NCBI GenBank assembly: GCA_009781445.1
Contig: WQYD01000012.1
Location: 1-34,907, forward strand
From: Bacillota bacterium
GTDB taxonomy: Bacteria; Bacillota; Clostridia; Christensenellales; DTU072
Length of the DNA: 34,907 bases
Direction: 5' to 3'
The notes beneath the pieces are model-generated. The model was not told the DNA's origin and ran no database searches. It saw only the letters and a program-made list of their open reading frames with translations. Each line of letters starts with the position of its first letter. Positions within the stretch are counted from its first letter, which is position 1. This document shows positions 16,559-24,019 of this stretch, one piece after another. Both the position numbers and the translations under genes were made by a program.

Positions 16559-16876
16559 TTACGACTCTTTGTCGCTCAATACTATTGTTGAGGTGATTGC
16601 CTCTGCAAGCTGTGCATTTTTAATGCCGATTGCCTTAAGGCTTTCCCTTGACGAAAGTTCACCCAAGCTATCCGTGAAGATAATTTTAGTGCTTTCTTTT
16701 TGTGCCTTTGCTTTTAATTTAGACGCTGAGTTTTCACTCAATGCTTCGTCCAAAATTATTAGCTTAACGCCCTTTGCGGAAAGGATATTATCCGTGCCGA
16801 TTGCCACCGCTTTGGACTTGATTGCAAAGCCTATATAGGTTTTTACCTTAGGAAAGAATTCTTGTGATATCCTCAT
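16559..16876 (-). CDS. ylxQ: YlxQ, L7Ae-family RNA-binding protein
   Basis: 105 residues with the L7Ae/L30e pattern: KTYIGFAIKSKAVAIGTDNI, then KLIILDEALSENSASKLKAKAQ, then IKNAQLAEAITS. In Bacillus the gene lies between ylxR and infB and binds RNA kink-turn-like structures; its target is not settled. The ATG at 16876 overlaps the ylxR stop by 29 bases. No better internal start is available because the family N-terminus begins near residue 5. Confidence 0.85.
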   Translation of the reverse strand: MRISQEFFPKVKTYIGFAIKSKAVAIGTDNILSAKGVKLIILDEALSENSASKLKAKAQKESTKIIFTDSLGELSSRESLKAIGIKNAQLAEAITSTIVLSDKES

Positions 16877-17108
16877 ACACCTTGCTATCCACTTGGGTTT
16901 TAAAGCTCTTGTTAATTAGCTTTTTGGTAACGCATTTATTGATACATTCCTGCGTTTTACATATGTACGCGCCCCTGCCGTCTTGATTTTGGTGAATATC
17001 GCAACTGATTTCGCCGTGCGGATTTTTCACGATTCTTAGCATTTCCGATTTGTGCTTTTTTGCTTTGCAAACGGCGCAGGTTCGCTGAAAAGCGAATTTT
17101 GTTTTCAT
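16848..17108 (-). CDS. ylxR: YlxR (RNase P modulator RnpM family)
   Basis: 86 residues from the ATG at 17108 (MKTKFAFQRTCAVCK); an upstream in-frame ATG at 17162 lies inside nusA and would add 18 unrelated residues. The family signature RTCAVCK, then EMLRIVKNPHGEISCD, DGRGAYIC and the final helix are all present. YlxR has been reported in Bacillus to bind and modulate RNase P RNA. It starts ten bases after the nusA stop. No clear ribosome site is seen, so translation probably depends on coupling to nusA. Confidence 0.9.
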   Translation of the reverse strand: MKTKFAFQRTCAVCKAKKHKSEMLRIVKNPHGEISCDIHQNQDGRGAYICKTQECINKCVTKKLINKSFKTQVDSKVYEDITRILS

Positions 17109-17118
17109 GCTTATTTTG

Positions 17119-18312
17119 TTAGTTAAGTTCGCCGTCCGTGCCAAAGAATTCAGAGGCTTCAAGCTCTGCTTCTTGCGCGTTTAACCTTTCGGATTCTTCT
17201 GCTTCTTCAATCAAATCGTCCTGCACGGCTTGGCTGTAAGGCTTAACATCAATTCGGAATCCTGTGAGTTTTGCAGCAAGCCTTGCGTTCTGCCCGCTCT
17301 TGCCGATTGCAAGCGAAAGTTTTTCGTCTGGCACTAAAACTTTGGCTGTTTTTTCGGTTTCGTTAAGCTGAACCATTAGAACTTTTGCAGGGCTTAAAGC
17401 ACGGGCAATGAACTCAGAAGGATCACCGCTATAAGGAATAACATCCACTTTTTCGCCGTTAAGTTCGGCAACAATCGCGTTAACCCTTGCGCCTTTTGGC
17501 CCTATGCAAGCACCGATTGCGTCCAAATTAGGATCTTCGCTATAAACCGCCATTTTGGTGCGGTAGCCCGCTTCACGGACGATATTTTTAACCTTTACAA
17601 GGTTTGTTCTTAGTTCGGGAACTTCTATATCAAACAGCTTTTTCACATAGCCTGCGTTGCTACGCGAAACCATAACTTGCGAACCGCGAAGCGTATCGCG
17701 CACTTTTTTTACATAAACTTTTATGCGATCGCCTGCTTTAAATTTTTCCCCCGGAACTTGATCTTGCTGTGAAAGAACACCCTCAAGCTGTGTGCCTGAA
17801 AGTTCCACATAAATTGCGGTGGCGTCTACACGGCGCACGATTCCTTGAAGAAGTTCGCCCTCTCTATCGCTCATTTCATTCTTGGCAAGTTCGCGCTTTG
17901 CTTCGTTAAGCCGTTGCAAAACGATTTGCTTTGCGGTTTGCGCGGCAACGCGTGAAAGTTTATCAGGCGTAACATCTTCGCCGATTATATCGCCGATTTT
18001 CGCGTTTGGATTGATTTCAAGTGCCTCTTCAAGCGAAAGGTGGGAATCCTCTTCAGGCTCACCCTCTACCACCGTTTGATAGGCGTAATAGGTGATTGTT
18101 GCCTTTTCAGGATAAAGCCTAACGGCTATTTGGCGACATTCGCCCGTTTCCCTTTTGAAGGCAGAAGCAAGCCCCGACTCAAGTGCTTGAACAAGCGTGT
18201 CGGGTTCAATTTTCATTTCTCTTTCAATTTGCTCAAGTGCTAAGAAAAATTCTTTGATTGCTAACTCTTTTTTGTTTTTTTGTTCCTTGTTTTTTGGTTC
18301 TTTGTTTCGCAT
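17119..18312 (-). CDS. nusA: Transcription factor NusA
   Basis: 397 residues: an N-terminal RNA polymerase-binding domain (about 20-140), an S1 domain (about 150-220, [18 protein letters not shown]), then two KH domains ([30 protein letters not shown]). It modulates pausing, termination and antitermination. The first 16 residues ([16 protein letters not shown]) are unusual: family members begin near [11 protein letters not shown]. They are encoded by a run of 7-bp-periodic A-rich units and read like an expanded heptamer array. GGAGG lies about 15 bases before the ATG, farther than usual, so that array may have grown between the ribosome site and the old start. Upstream is rimP, separated by element E6. 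Confidence 0.95.
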   Translation of the reverse strand: MRNKEPKNKEQKNKKELAIKEFFLALEQIEREMKIEPDTLVQALESGLASAFKRETGECRQIAVRLYPEKATITYYAYQTVVEGEPEEDSHLSLEEALEINPNAKIGDIIGEDVTPDKLSRVAAQTAKQIVLQRLNEAKRELAKNEMSDREGELLQGIVRRVDATAIYVELSGTQLEGVLSQQDQVPGEKFKAGDRIKVYVKKVRDTLRGSQVMVSRSNAGYVKKLFDIEVPELRTNLVKVKNIVREAGYRTKMAVYSEDPNLDAIGACIGPKGARVNAIVAELNGEKVDVIPYSGDPSEFIARALSPAKVLMVQLNETEKTAKVLVPDEKLSLAIGKSGQNARLAAKLTGFRIDVKPYSQAVQDDLIEEAEESERLNAQEAELEASEFFGTDGELN

Positions 18313-18345
18313 GGTTTTTGACTGTGTCCTCCGTGTTTATTTTTT

Positions 18346-18582
18346 ATCGTGATTGGTGATTGGTGATTGGCGATTTATTTTCAGCGCACAGCGCACAACG
18401 CACAGCGCACAATGTTGGTGATTTGTAATTCGTTTTCAGCGCACAATGCACAGCGCACAGCGCACAATGGTGGATTCTAAATCTCATTATTAGTTAAACA
18501 ATCCATAATTCGTACTTTGTACTTCGTACCTAAATTAATAATTCCTTCATTGTGCGCTGTGCGCTGTGCATTGTGCGCTTAA
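18346..18582. repeat. Heptamer composite element E6 (full length plus a second left arm)
   Basis: A GTGATTG/GTGATTG/GCGATTT array, a solo GCGCACA arm (about 18380-18413), then a complete element. The left arm (about 18434-18467) and right arm (about 18548-18579) share a 31-bp perfect inverted repeat. Between them are core GGATTCTAAATCTCATT, TTAGTTAAACAATCCATAA, a GTACTTT/GTACTTC array and CTAAATTAATAATTCC. It fills the rimP-nusA gap. In the transcript the arms could form a 31-bp hairpin. Confidence 0.92.
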
Positions 18583-18588
18583 TCAAGT

Positions 18589-19056
18589 TTATTTAAACTT
18601 GATTACCTGCTTTAAACTTCTCACATTCGCCCTTTCAAGCGTAACTTCTTTGCCTTTTGTTTCAAGAGTGAATGAAGTTTCATTATAGGATTTTAGGATT
18701 CCGCTTAGCTTTTTCTTTTTGTCTACTTGGGTTATGAAGTGGGCTTCAAGTTCCAAGTCAAGGTTGCGCCTATAATCGTCATTAGAGATTATCGCCCTAT
18801 CAAGCCCCGGTGAGGATATATTTAGGGTATAAGGTGCGCCGTCCGAAATGTCAAGGCTGTCAAGCGGTGAATCTATGAGATTATTAACCGCTTCGCAATC
18901 ATTTAGCGTGATTCCGCCCTTTTTCCAAATATGGAATGTTAGTGCGTTATCACTGCCAACTCTTGCGCATTTGACTTCAACCACTTCATAGCCTGCACCC
19001 TCAATTATGGGTGTGATTTCATTTTCTGCGCGTTCTTTTACCTTAATATAATTCAT
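18589..19056 (-). CDS. rimP: RimP, ribosome maturation factor
   Basis: 155 residues, the normal length. RimP assists 30S assembly. The N-terminal domain has IIEGAGYEVVEVKCARVGSDNALTFHI, and the central motif ISDGAPYTLNISSPGLDRAI matches the conserved Y-x-LEVSSPGLDRPL of the family. The C-terminal SH3-like domain ends LERANVRSLKQVIKFK. It is the first gene of the nusA-infB operon. A GGGCATA heptamer array lies immediately before the ATG, and AGGG inside the array, about eight bases upstream, is the only possible ribosome site. Confidence 0.93.
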   Translation of the reverse strand: MNYIKVKERAENEITPIIEGAGYEVVEVKCARVGSDNALTFHIWKKGGITLNDCEAVNNLIDSPLDSLDISDGAPYTLNISSPGLDRAIISNDDYRRNLDLELEAHFITQVDKKKKLSGILKSYNETSFTLETKGKEVTLERANVRSLKQVIKFK

Positions 19057-19059
19057 TAA

Positions 19060-19097
19060 CTATGCCCTATGCCCTATAACCTATGCCCTAAATAAAG
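19060..19097. repeat. Heptamer array, GGGCATA/GGTTATA type, before rimP
   Basis: On the minus strand: ATTTATTTAGG, then four heptamers (GGGCATA, GGTTATA, GGGCATA, GGGCATA), ending three bases before the rimP ATG. The flank TTTATTTAGG is the same module that precedes the GTACGAA array in elements at 13063, 22212 and 27836. Confidence 0.85.
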
Positions 19098-19125
19098 TTG
19101 AAAGCGACCTTCTGGCCGCTCTCAA
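19098..19125 (-). terminator. Terminator-like hairpin after purC
   Basis: On the minus strand TTGAGAGCGGCC-AGAA-GGTCGCTTTCAA forms a 12-bp stem that includes two G-U pairs, followed by CTTTATTT. It lies between purC and rimP. The T-tail is interrupted, so strength is uncertain. Confidence 0.55.
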
Positions 19126-19185
19126 GTAAGTGAATATTCAAGTAACAATATGATTTTAACACGGCGCGTTTAAGAATGCAAGGGT

Positions 19186-19872
19186 TTAGCCAAACATTTC
19201 TTGAGATAATTCAAGATAGGTTAGCTTTTTGCCGTTTTTGTACGCTCTTAAGTTTCCGCCTGAAATTTCGTCTATCAAAGCAATCTTGTTATCCACGATT
19301 CCGTATTCCACTTTAATATCGTAAAGGGTGATTCCTCTTTTTGCAAGATCGCACTTAACCACACCGCAAACTTTCTTAACTTCCTTTTCAATTTTCTTAA
19401 ATTGCTTAAATGTTAAAAGGTTTAATGAAGCAAGGATTTCTTTGGTTAAAGGCGGATCGTTTCTTGAATCGTCCTTTAAAGTTACTTCCATGATTTCGGG
19501 GTTTAAAGAAGTTTCGTCCTTAATATATTGCCCGAACCGCCTTATAAAACTGCCTGTGGCTACATAGCGCACCACGAATTCAAGCCCGTTTCCGAACATT
19601 GTTGCAGGGCGCACAATCATTTCGCCTTTATCCAAATCCGAACTTACGAAGTGAGTGGAAATTCCTTTTTTGTTCAAAAGTTCAAAATAGTAAGAGGTAA
19701 CTTTAAGCGCGTGCATTCCCACGCCCTCAACCTGCCCCACAACTTGATTGCCCCCCGGATCTTGTTCGCCTGTGGTAGCATTTCCTGTAACATCGTCTTT
19801 AAACTTTAAAAGAATATTGCCGTCATTAAGCGCGTACACATCTTTTGTTTTTCCTTTTTTAATCAGTTCCAT
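19186..19872 (-). CDS. purC: PurC, SAICAR synthetase
   Basis: 228 residues, the usual bacterial size. PurC joins CAIR and aspartate using ATP in purine synthesis. Signatures include KGKTKDVYALNDGNILLKFKDDVTG (phosphate-binding loop region), EFVVRYVATGSFIRRFG, DPPLT, and LIDEISGGNLRAY. The ATG follows GAGG by seven bases. It has its own promoter (TTGAAA-18-TATAAT) with a very short leader, and a hairpin terminator, and other pur genes are not adjacent. No purine riboswitch is visible upstream. Confidence 0.95.
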   Translation of the reverse strand: MELIKKGKTKDVYALNDGNILLKFKDDVTGNATTGEQDPGGNQVVGQVEGVGMHALKVTSYYFELLNKKGISTHFVSSDLDKGEMIVRPATMFGNGLEFVVRYVATGSFIRRFGQYIKDETSLNPEIMEVTLKDDSRNDPPLTKEILASLNLLTFKQFKKIEKEVKKVCGVVKCDLAKRGITLYDIKVEYGIVDNKIALIDEISGGNLRAYKNGKKLTYLELSQEMFG

Positions 19873-19889
19873 AGTATTACCTCTTGAAC

Positions 19890-19919
19890 ATTATACAACA
19901 GCGAAGGTTTAATTTTCAA
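19890..19919 (-). promoter_or_regulatory. purC promoter
   Basis: On the minus strand TTGAAA (19914-19919), an 18-bp spacer and TATAAT (19890-19895). The expected start of transcription is near 19883, giving a leader of only about ten bases that begins at the GAGG ribosome site. Confidence 0.7.
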
Positions 19920-19926
19920 CATTTCC

Positions 19927-19964
19927 ATAATTTATATTTCATATTTTATATTTTATATTTAAAC
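19927..19964. repeat. Heptamer array, TATTTTA type
   Basis: ATTTATA, TTTCATA, TTTTATA, TTTTATA in 7-bp register between the purC promoter and the divergent membrane-protein promoter, preceded by TTCCATAATT as in other elements. Confidence 0.65.
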
Positions 19965-19975
19965 ACTATTGCCTT

Positions 19976-20004
19976 TTGTCGCATTTTGTAATAAAATGTA
20001 GAAT
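19976..20004 (+). promoter_or_regulatory. Promoter of the DUF2238-like gene
   Basis: TTGTCG (19976-19981), 17 bp, TAGAAT (19999-20004), then a GGGGG ribosome site shortly before the ATG at 20026. Confidence 0.6.
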
Positions 20005-20025
20005 AACAGCAATCGGGGGTTTGGC

Positions 20026-20787
20026 ATGGAAGAATTAAATGGCGCACCGCATACGGAAGAATTAACAACTGCACCGCTTACGGATTTTGAAATTAAAGTA
20101 AAGAGATTTTTCGGTTCAAAGCTGGGGTTTGCAATGTACATTGCGCTTGCCCTACTTTTTGTGCTTACGCTTATTTTTGTGTGCGTTCAAGGCACGGCGG
20201 GCAGGCTTACGGCAAGGCAAACTAACGGCGGAATAACCTCTTTAATCATAATGCTTGCCGTTATGCACCTTTCAATGTTTTTCCGCGTTAAGCTAAAATT
20301 TCATATGCCTGTTTACATTGATATTTATGCCGTATTTGCGATTTTCGGGCATATGGCGGGGCTTTTGCTTGGTTGGTACGAGGGCGGTTGGCACGCAGAC
20401 ACGATTTTGCACGGCTTGGCAGGCGTACTTTTCACATTTATCGGCTTTTCGTTCGTTCCGCTTTTTGCAGGCAGAAAGGATATTATTTCAAGTAAACACA
20501 TTCCAAAAGCAATGTGCGTTATGGTTGCGGTGGGATTTTCCGCCTGCATTGCAATGTTTTGGGAAATTTTTGAATTCACCCTTGACACCATTGATCCAAG
20601 GCTAAACGCGCAAGCCTATCTTGAAAAGGCTTCTGATCCCGAAACGCTTTACAGAGGTAGCGGACTAATTGACACCATGCTTGATTTAACTTCCCACGCA
20701 ATCGGCACTGTTATTTCCGCAATCGCAGGATATATTATAATGAAAAAGAAACCGAATGATTTGAGGTGGCTTATCTATAAGATATGA
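20026..20787 (+). CDS. Polytopic membrane protein, DUF2238/YjdF-like
   Basis: 253 residues with an acidic N-terminus and about six hydrophobic helices (near 40-60, 72-90, 98-115, 128-148, 160-185 and 225-245). Conserved polar motifs lie in or near helices: WHADTILHGLAG, MFWEIFEFTLD, and DTMLDLTSHAIGTVI. This pattern of D-x3-H, WE-x2-E and D-x2-D-x3-H resembles the DUF2238 (YjdF) family, whose function is not established; buried acidic and histidine residues would suit metal binding or catalysis in the membrane. The gene is monocistronic with its own promoter. The family call rests on motifs recalled from memory. Confidence 0.7.
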   Translation: MEELNGAPHTEELTTAPLTDFEIKVKRFFGSKLGFAMYIALALLFVLTLIFVCVQGTAGRLTARQTNGGITSLIIMLAVMHLSMFFRVKLKFHMPVYIDIYAVFAIFGHMAGLLLGWYEGGWHADTILHGLAGVLFTFIGFSFVPLFAGRKDIISSKHIPKAMCVMVAVGFSACIAMFWEIFEFTLDTIDPRLNAQAYLEKASDPETLYRGSGLIDTMLDLTSHAIGTVISAIAGYIIMKKKPNDLRWLIYKI

Positions 20788-20858
20788 AGACGCTAACGCT
20801 TATGAAGACGGCTACGCCTTATGAAGACGCTTCGCTTATGAAGTGCGGGCGCGCCCGC
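20786..20858. repeat. Tandem short hairpins and a 16-bp perfect palindrome
   Basis: Immediately after the stop codon come three related units beginning ATGAAGACG and ending CGCTT or CGCCTT (ATGAAGACGCTAACGCTT and variants), then TGCGGGCGCGCCCGCA, which is its own complement. Each unit can fold on itself. They may act as an mRNA 3' end, but no T-run follows. Confidence 0.6.
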
Positions 20859-20865
20859 ATGAACT

Positions 20866-20906
20866 GATTAAATTTAGAATTCCGCCATGTTGCGCTGTGC
20901 ACTGAT
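20866..20906. repeat. Fragment of heptamer element (core plus short arm)
   Basis: AAATTTAGAATTCCGCCATG then TTGCGCTGTGCACTGATTTA: a degraded core in reverse orientation joined to a short GTGCGCT arm, next to multi-hairpin element P2. Confidence 0.6.
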
Positions 20907-20921
20907 TTATATGGATATAAA

Positions 20922-21115
20922 TCCGTAACTGCCCCGCAGTGGGCAGGATTTGCATAACCGTGGGTGCAACCCACGGCAAAGGCGACACTGAAAAACATAA
21001 ACCCCTTCCCTCATGCCGTGGCATGAGGGAAGGGGTTTATTTGATTGGTGCGCATTTCTTAGCTGTTCCGTGGGTTTCACCCACGGTTATGCACATTTCA
21101 CCCCTTTGGGGTTCT
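20922..21115 (-). repeat. Multi-hairpin element P2
   Basis: The inverted partner of the element at 4994-5208. Read on the minus strand it shares AAGAACCCCAAAGGGGTGAA, the CCGTGGGTTGCACCCACGG hairpin, and CTGCCC...GGGGCAGTTACGGA. The central stem is perfect over 21 bp (21-nt arms around 21018-21019, ending GGGGTTTAT) but differs in sequence from the other copy. A heptamer element starts directly at its end. Confidence 0.75.
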
Positions 21116-21220
21116 TTTTCAGCGCACAGCGCACAATGCACAGCGCACAGCGAAGGAAATAAAACGAAGTATTCTAAATCTCATTAAGGTTAACTTTTAA
21201 TAAAGTAATTCCATAATTTA
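21116..21220. repeat. Heptamer composite element E16 (partial)
   Basis: TTTTTCAGCGCACAGCGCAC and further units, GCGAAGGAAATAAAACG, the core ATTCTAAATCTCATT, AAGGTTAACTTTTAATAAAG, TTCCATAATTTATAT. It is joined to the end of P2. From 21220 to 21300 there is a CTGCC-AAA-GGCAG hairpin (as in P1) and an AAATATA/AAATATG array. Confidence 0.75.
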
Positions 21221-21269
21221 TATTTTTAGTTAAGCCTGTAAGGCGACACCAAGGTTCTGCCAAAGGCAG

Positions 21270-21301
21270 GTTCTTATATTTCATATTTTATATTTATTCA
21301 A
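21270..21301. repeat. Heptamer array, AAATATA type, at the end of rluD
   Basis: On the minus strand AAATATA, AAATATG, AAATATA. The rluD-type gene ends inside it (residues KYKI and the stop TGA). Confidence 0.65.
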
Positions 21302-22207
21302 ATCTTGCAAGATTTCTGCAAAGTTTTGCGGTATTTCCGCGGAAAAAGCCATTTCCTTGCCACTCACTGGGTGAATAAAAACAAGGCGTGAGGCGTGAAG
21401 AAGCTGGGCGGTTGTTTTTAGTTTGGCGTTACCGCCGTAAACCAAGTCCCCTGCCACGGGGTGGTGAATGTGGGCGGAATGGACGCGGATTTGGTGGGTT
21501 CTGCCTGTGAAAAGGTTGAATTTTACTAACGAATAAGAATCTTTGCCACGCGAGGAAAACCTTTCTTGCACCGAATAATAGGTAAGCGCGTATCTTCCGC
21601 TACTGATAACCGCCATTTTCTTCCTATCGTGCTTACTTCTGCCAATCGGGGCTTCAATTTTTCCGCTGTCCTCTTTTATAATTCCGTTTACTATCGCAAT
21701 ATATTCGCGTGTTACGGTTCGGTTAGCGATTTGGGCGGAAAGATTTATGTGCGCGGTGTCATTTTTAGCTATCACGATAAGCCCCGAAGTATCCTTATCA
21801 AGCCTATGCACAATTCCGGGGCGGACTACGCCGTTAATGGTGGATAAATCCTTAATATGAAACATAAGCGCATTAACAAGTGTGCCGTTTGGCGAACCGC
21901 TTGCAGGGTGGGTAACCATGCCTTGCGCCTTGTTAATTACCGCGATATCCTTATCCTCATATATAATATCAATGGGTAAATCTTCGGGGGTGGCGGAAAT
22001 TATTTCGGGTTCAGGCACGGAAACGCTTACCAAATCCCCCTCTTTAACTAAAAATCCTGCCTTTGTTCTTGCTTCGCCACACACAAGAACAAGCCCGCTT
22101 TCAATTAAAAGTTTTGCACGGCTACGCGAAATGTCCTCACATTCTTGCGAAATGAGGATATCCAGACGGGTGTCAGACTGAAGTTTAGAAACAGAGATTG
22201 TGTCCAT
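21281..22207 (-). CDS. RluD-type 23S rRNA pseudouridine synthase
   Basis: 308 residues from the ATG at 22207 (MDTISVSKLQ). An in-frame ATG at 22237 would add MRCALCAKKA, which is heptamer-arm sequence and not part of the family. An S4 domain (SRSRAKLLIESGLVLVCGEARTK) precedes the synthase domain, with catalytic HRLDKDTSGLIVIAK and GRTHQIRVHSAHIHHPVAGDLVYGG. The RluA/RluD family includes several rRNA specificities; Firmicutes RluD-like proteins next to lspA are common. Element E11 sits directly upstream and no Shine-Dalgarno site is visible. The last four residues come from an AT-rich heptamer array. Confidence 0.92.
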   Translation of the reverse strand: MDTISVSKLQSDTRLDILISQECEDISRSRAKLLIESGLVLVCGEARTKAGFLVKEGDLVSVSVPEPEIISATPEDLPIDIIYEDKDIAVINKAQGMVTHPASGSPNGTLVNALMFHIKDLSTINGVVRPGIVHRLDKDTSGLIVIAKNDTAHINLSAQIANRTVTREYIAIVNGIIKEDSGKIEAPIGRSKHDRKKMAVISSGRYALTYYSVQERFSSRGKDSYSLVKFNLFTGRTHQIRVHSAHIHHPVAGDLVYGGNAKLKTTAQLLHASRLVFIHPVSGKEMAFSAEIPQNFAEILQDLNKYKI

Positions 22208-22211
22208 AGCT

Positions 22212-22370
22212 TTTTTAGCGCACAACGCACAGCGCACAGCGCACAGTGAAGGAATTATTTATTTAGGTACGAAGCACAAAGTACAAAGTACGAATTATGG
22301 ATTATTTAACTAACTAATGATATTTAGAATCCACCATTGTGCGCTGTGCGCTGTGCGCTGTGCGCTGAAA
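22212..22370. repeat. Heptamer composite element E11 (full length)
   Basis: TTTTTTAGCGCACAACGC... left arm, GTGAAGGAATTATTTATTTAGG, a GTACGAA/GCACAAA/GTACAAA array, CGAATTATGGATTATTTAAC, core AATGATATTTAGAATCCACC, then ATTGTGCGCTGTGCGC... right arm ending GCGCTGAAAAA. The T-run and A-run extend the inverted repeat at both tips. It fills the lspA-rluD gap. Confidence 0.93.
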
Positions 22371-22376
22371 AATGCT

Positions 22377-22901
22377 TTACGCATTTTTCTCTTTTTCCTT
22401 AGGTTTATAGAAAAAGATCACCCACACAAGTAGCATAATTGTGCCGATTGTGAGTGCGCTGTCGGCAAGGTTGAAGATTGGGAAGGTTATGAAATCAAAG
22501 CGGATAAAGTCCCGAACGAAACCAAGGTGAAACCTGTCCACCACATTGCCAAGCCCGCCTGCCACGATTAGCACAAGGGAACTTCTAAAGAGGAAAGACT
22601 TATATTTTAATGTGAATATTAGAATACCATAGGTGATAATTAGGGTAATTAGTGAGAAAATGCCAAGAATATATGCCCTATCTTTAAATATGCCCCAAGC
22701 TGCGCCAGTGTTATCCGCCCAAGTGAAACTTAAGAAACCTTTAATCAAAACCGTGTCGCCACTGCCGTTTTTAATCGGGGTATAGATATAATGCTTGGTT
22801 AATAAATCCGCCAAAACAATAAGCCCTATCGCAAGGGCTTCAATGAAGAGAATTAGAATGTTAAGTTTGTGTTTGAGTATGAACTCTTTTATTTTATTCA
22901 T
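22377..22901 (-). CDS. lspA: Lipoprotein signal peptidase
   Basis: 174 residues with four transmembrane helices (about 12-34, 72-93, 100-120, 140-165). LspA cleaves prolipoprotein signal peptides; the lipoprotein at 7441-8676 is a candidate substrate. Catalytic aspartates lie in GGLGNVVDRFHLG and FNLADSALTIG, the two conserved boxes. The ATG at 22901 is preceded by a GCGCACA array with no Shine-Dalgarno site (the array ends CACAATGA just before the ATG). It follows the HD-GYP gene by 53 bases. Confidence 0.95.
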   Translation of the reverse strand: MNKIKEFILKHKLNILILFIEALAIGLIVLADLLTKHYIYTPIKNGSGDTVLIKGFLSFTWADNTGAAWGIFKDRAYILGIFSLITLIITYGILIFTLKYKSFLFRSSLVLIVAGGLGNVVDRFHLGFVRDFIRFDFITFPIFNLADSALTIGTIMLLVWVIFFYKPKEKEKNA

Positions 22902-22902
22902 T

Positions 22903-22953
22903 CATTGTGCGCTGTGCGCTGTGCGCTGTGCGCTTGCAACGCATAATGCGTTG
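22903..22953. repeat. Solo heptamer arm plus 19-bp palindrome
   Basis: TCATTGTGCGCTGTGCGC and further units (22904-22934), joined to GCAACGCAT-A-ATGCGTTGC (22935-22953), a perfect 9-bp hairpin right after the HD-GYP stop codon. No T-run follows the hairpin, so termination is doubtful. Confidence 0.8.
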
Positions 22954-22954
22954 C

Positions 22955-24007
22955 TTACGCTTTAAACCACCCATTCACTTCCACAAATAAATCCACAAGC
23001 TGAGGATCAAATTGTGTGCCTTTGGCGTTTGTTATTATTTCCACGGCTTTTTCGTGGGGAAGTGCGGGCTTGTACGGACGGCTTGAGGTGAGTGCGTCAT
23101 AAGTATCCGCAATTGCGATTATGCGCCCTCTTAATGGGATATCGGTACCGCTTAAGCCACGCGGATAGCCACCGCCGTTCCAATGTTCGTGGTGGCAACC
23201 TGCAAATGTTTTCGCGCTAAGCAAAAATTCTTCACTGCCCGATTCTTGAATAATCCTATCAATTATTTTTTCGCCCTCGGGTGCGTGGTTTTTCATTTTT
23301 GCAAATTCTTCCTCGGTTAGCTTCCCCGGTTTATTTAAAACTGCGTCTGGAACTGCGATTTTGCCGATATCGTGAAGAAGTGAAGAGAATGCCACATTGC
23401 CCACATCCCAATGCAAAATTTCTTCCTTATAAAGCCCTTTTTCAAGCATGGCATTTATTAAAATTTTAACATATTTGGCTACGCGTTCAATGTGCTTGCC
23501 TGTGGTATCGTCCCTTGATTCAATCATGCTTGCAAGGTTAAAAGCCATACTGTTGCGAAGTTTCACAAGTGCGTCTGCCTGCCTTTTAAGCATATCCGAT
23601 TGCGCCGAAAGCGTGCGCATTCCGTTCACGGTTGTGATTTGGTTTTTAACCCTAAGCCTAACGACTTCGGGGTGGAAAGGTTTGGTGATATAGTCCGAAG
23701 CACCGAGGTTAAAGCCCTTTGTTTCGGCGTCCTTGCTATCAAGCCCCGTGATAAATATGATTGGAATATCCGCGGTTTTTTTAGTAGCCTTTAAAACCTT
23801 TGCCACTTCAAACCCGTCCATATCAGGCATGAGAACATCAAGCAGGATTAAATCTGGCAAGAAATCCGTTGCCGTTTCAATGGCATCTTTTCCGTTAGTG
23901 GCGGCGTAAGCTGTGTAACCGTTTCCGCTTAGCATTGATCTTAGGGCAATTATATTTGAACCCTCGTCATCAACTATTAAAATGCTGTTCTTTTGGTTGG
24001 TTAACAT
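22955..24007 (-). CDS. Response regulator with HD-GYP phosphodiesterase domain
   Basis: 350 residues. The receiver domain (1-125) has acidic pair DDE near the N-terminus, phosphoacceptor D57 (LILLDVLMPDMDG), the T in IIFITG, and K in ITKPFH. A linker helix leads to an HD-GYP domain (about 160-345): HDIGK with H212-D213, HHEHWNGGGYPRGLSG and IAIADTYDALTSSRPYKPA. HD-GYP enzymes hydrolyse cyclic di-GMP or related cyclic dinucleotides. A GGGGGA ribosome site lies nine bases before the ATG, and the histidine kinase gene ends 12 bases upstream, so the two are very probably cognate partners. Confidence 0.92.
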   Translation of the reverse strand: MLTNQKNSILIVDDEGSNIIALRSMLSGNGYTAYAATNGKDAIETATDFLPDLILLDVLMPDMDGFEVAKVLKATKKTADIPIIFITGLDSKDAETKGFNLGASDYITKPFHPEVVRLRVKNQITTVNGMRTLSAQSDMLKRQADALVKLRNSMAFNLASMIESRDDTTGKHIERVAKYVKILINAMLEKGLYKEEILHWDVGNVAFSSLLHDIGKIAVPDAVLNKPGKLTEEEFAKMKNHAPEGEKIIDRIIQESGSEEFLLSAKTFAGCHHEHWNGGGYPRGLSGTDIPLRGRIIAIADTYDALTSSRPYKPALPHEKAVEIITNAKGTQFDPQLVDLFVEVNGWFKA

Positions 24008-24019
24008 TAACGCTTCCCC

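Noticed and set aside
19873-19975. Purine riboswitch before purC
   Set aside because: The promoter lies about ten bases from the ribosome site, leaving no room for an aptamer.
22935-22953. Intrinsic terminator after the HD-GYP gene
   Set aside because: The hairpin is perfect, but no T-run follows on either strand and lspA continues in the same direction.
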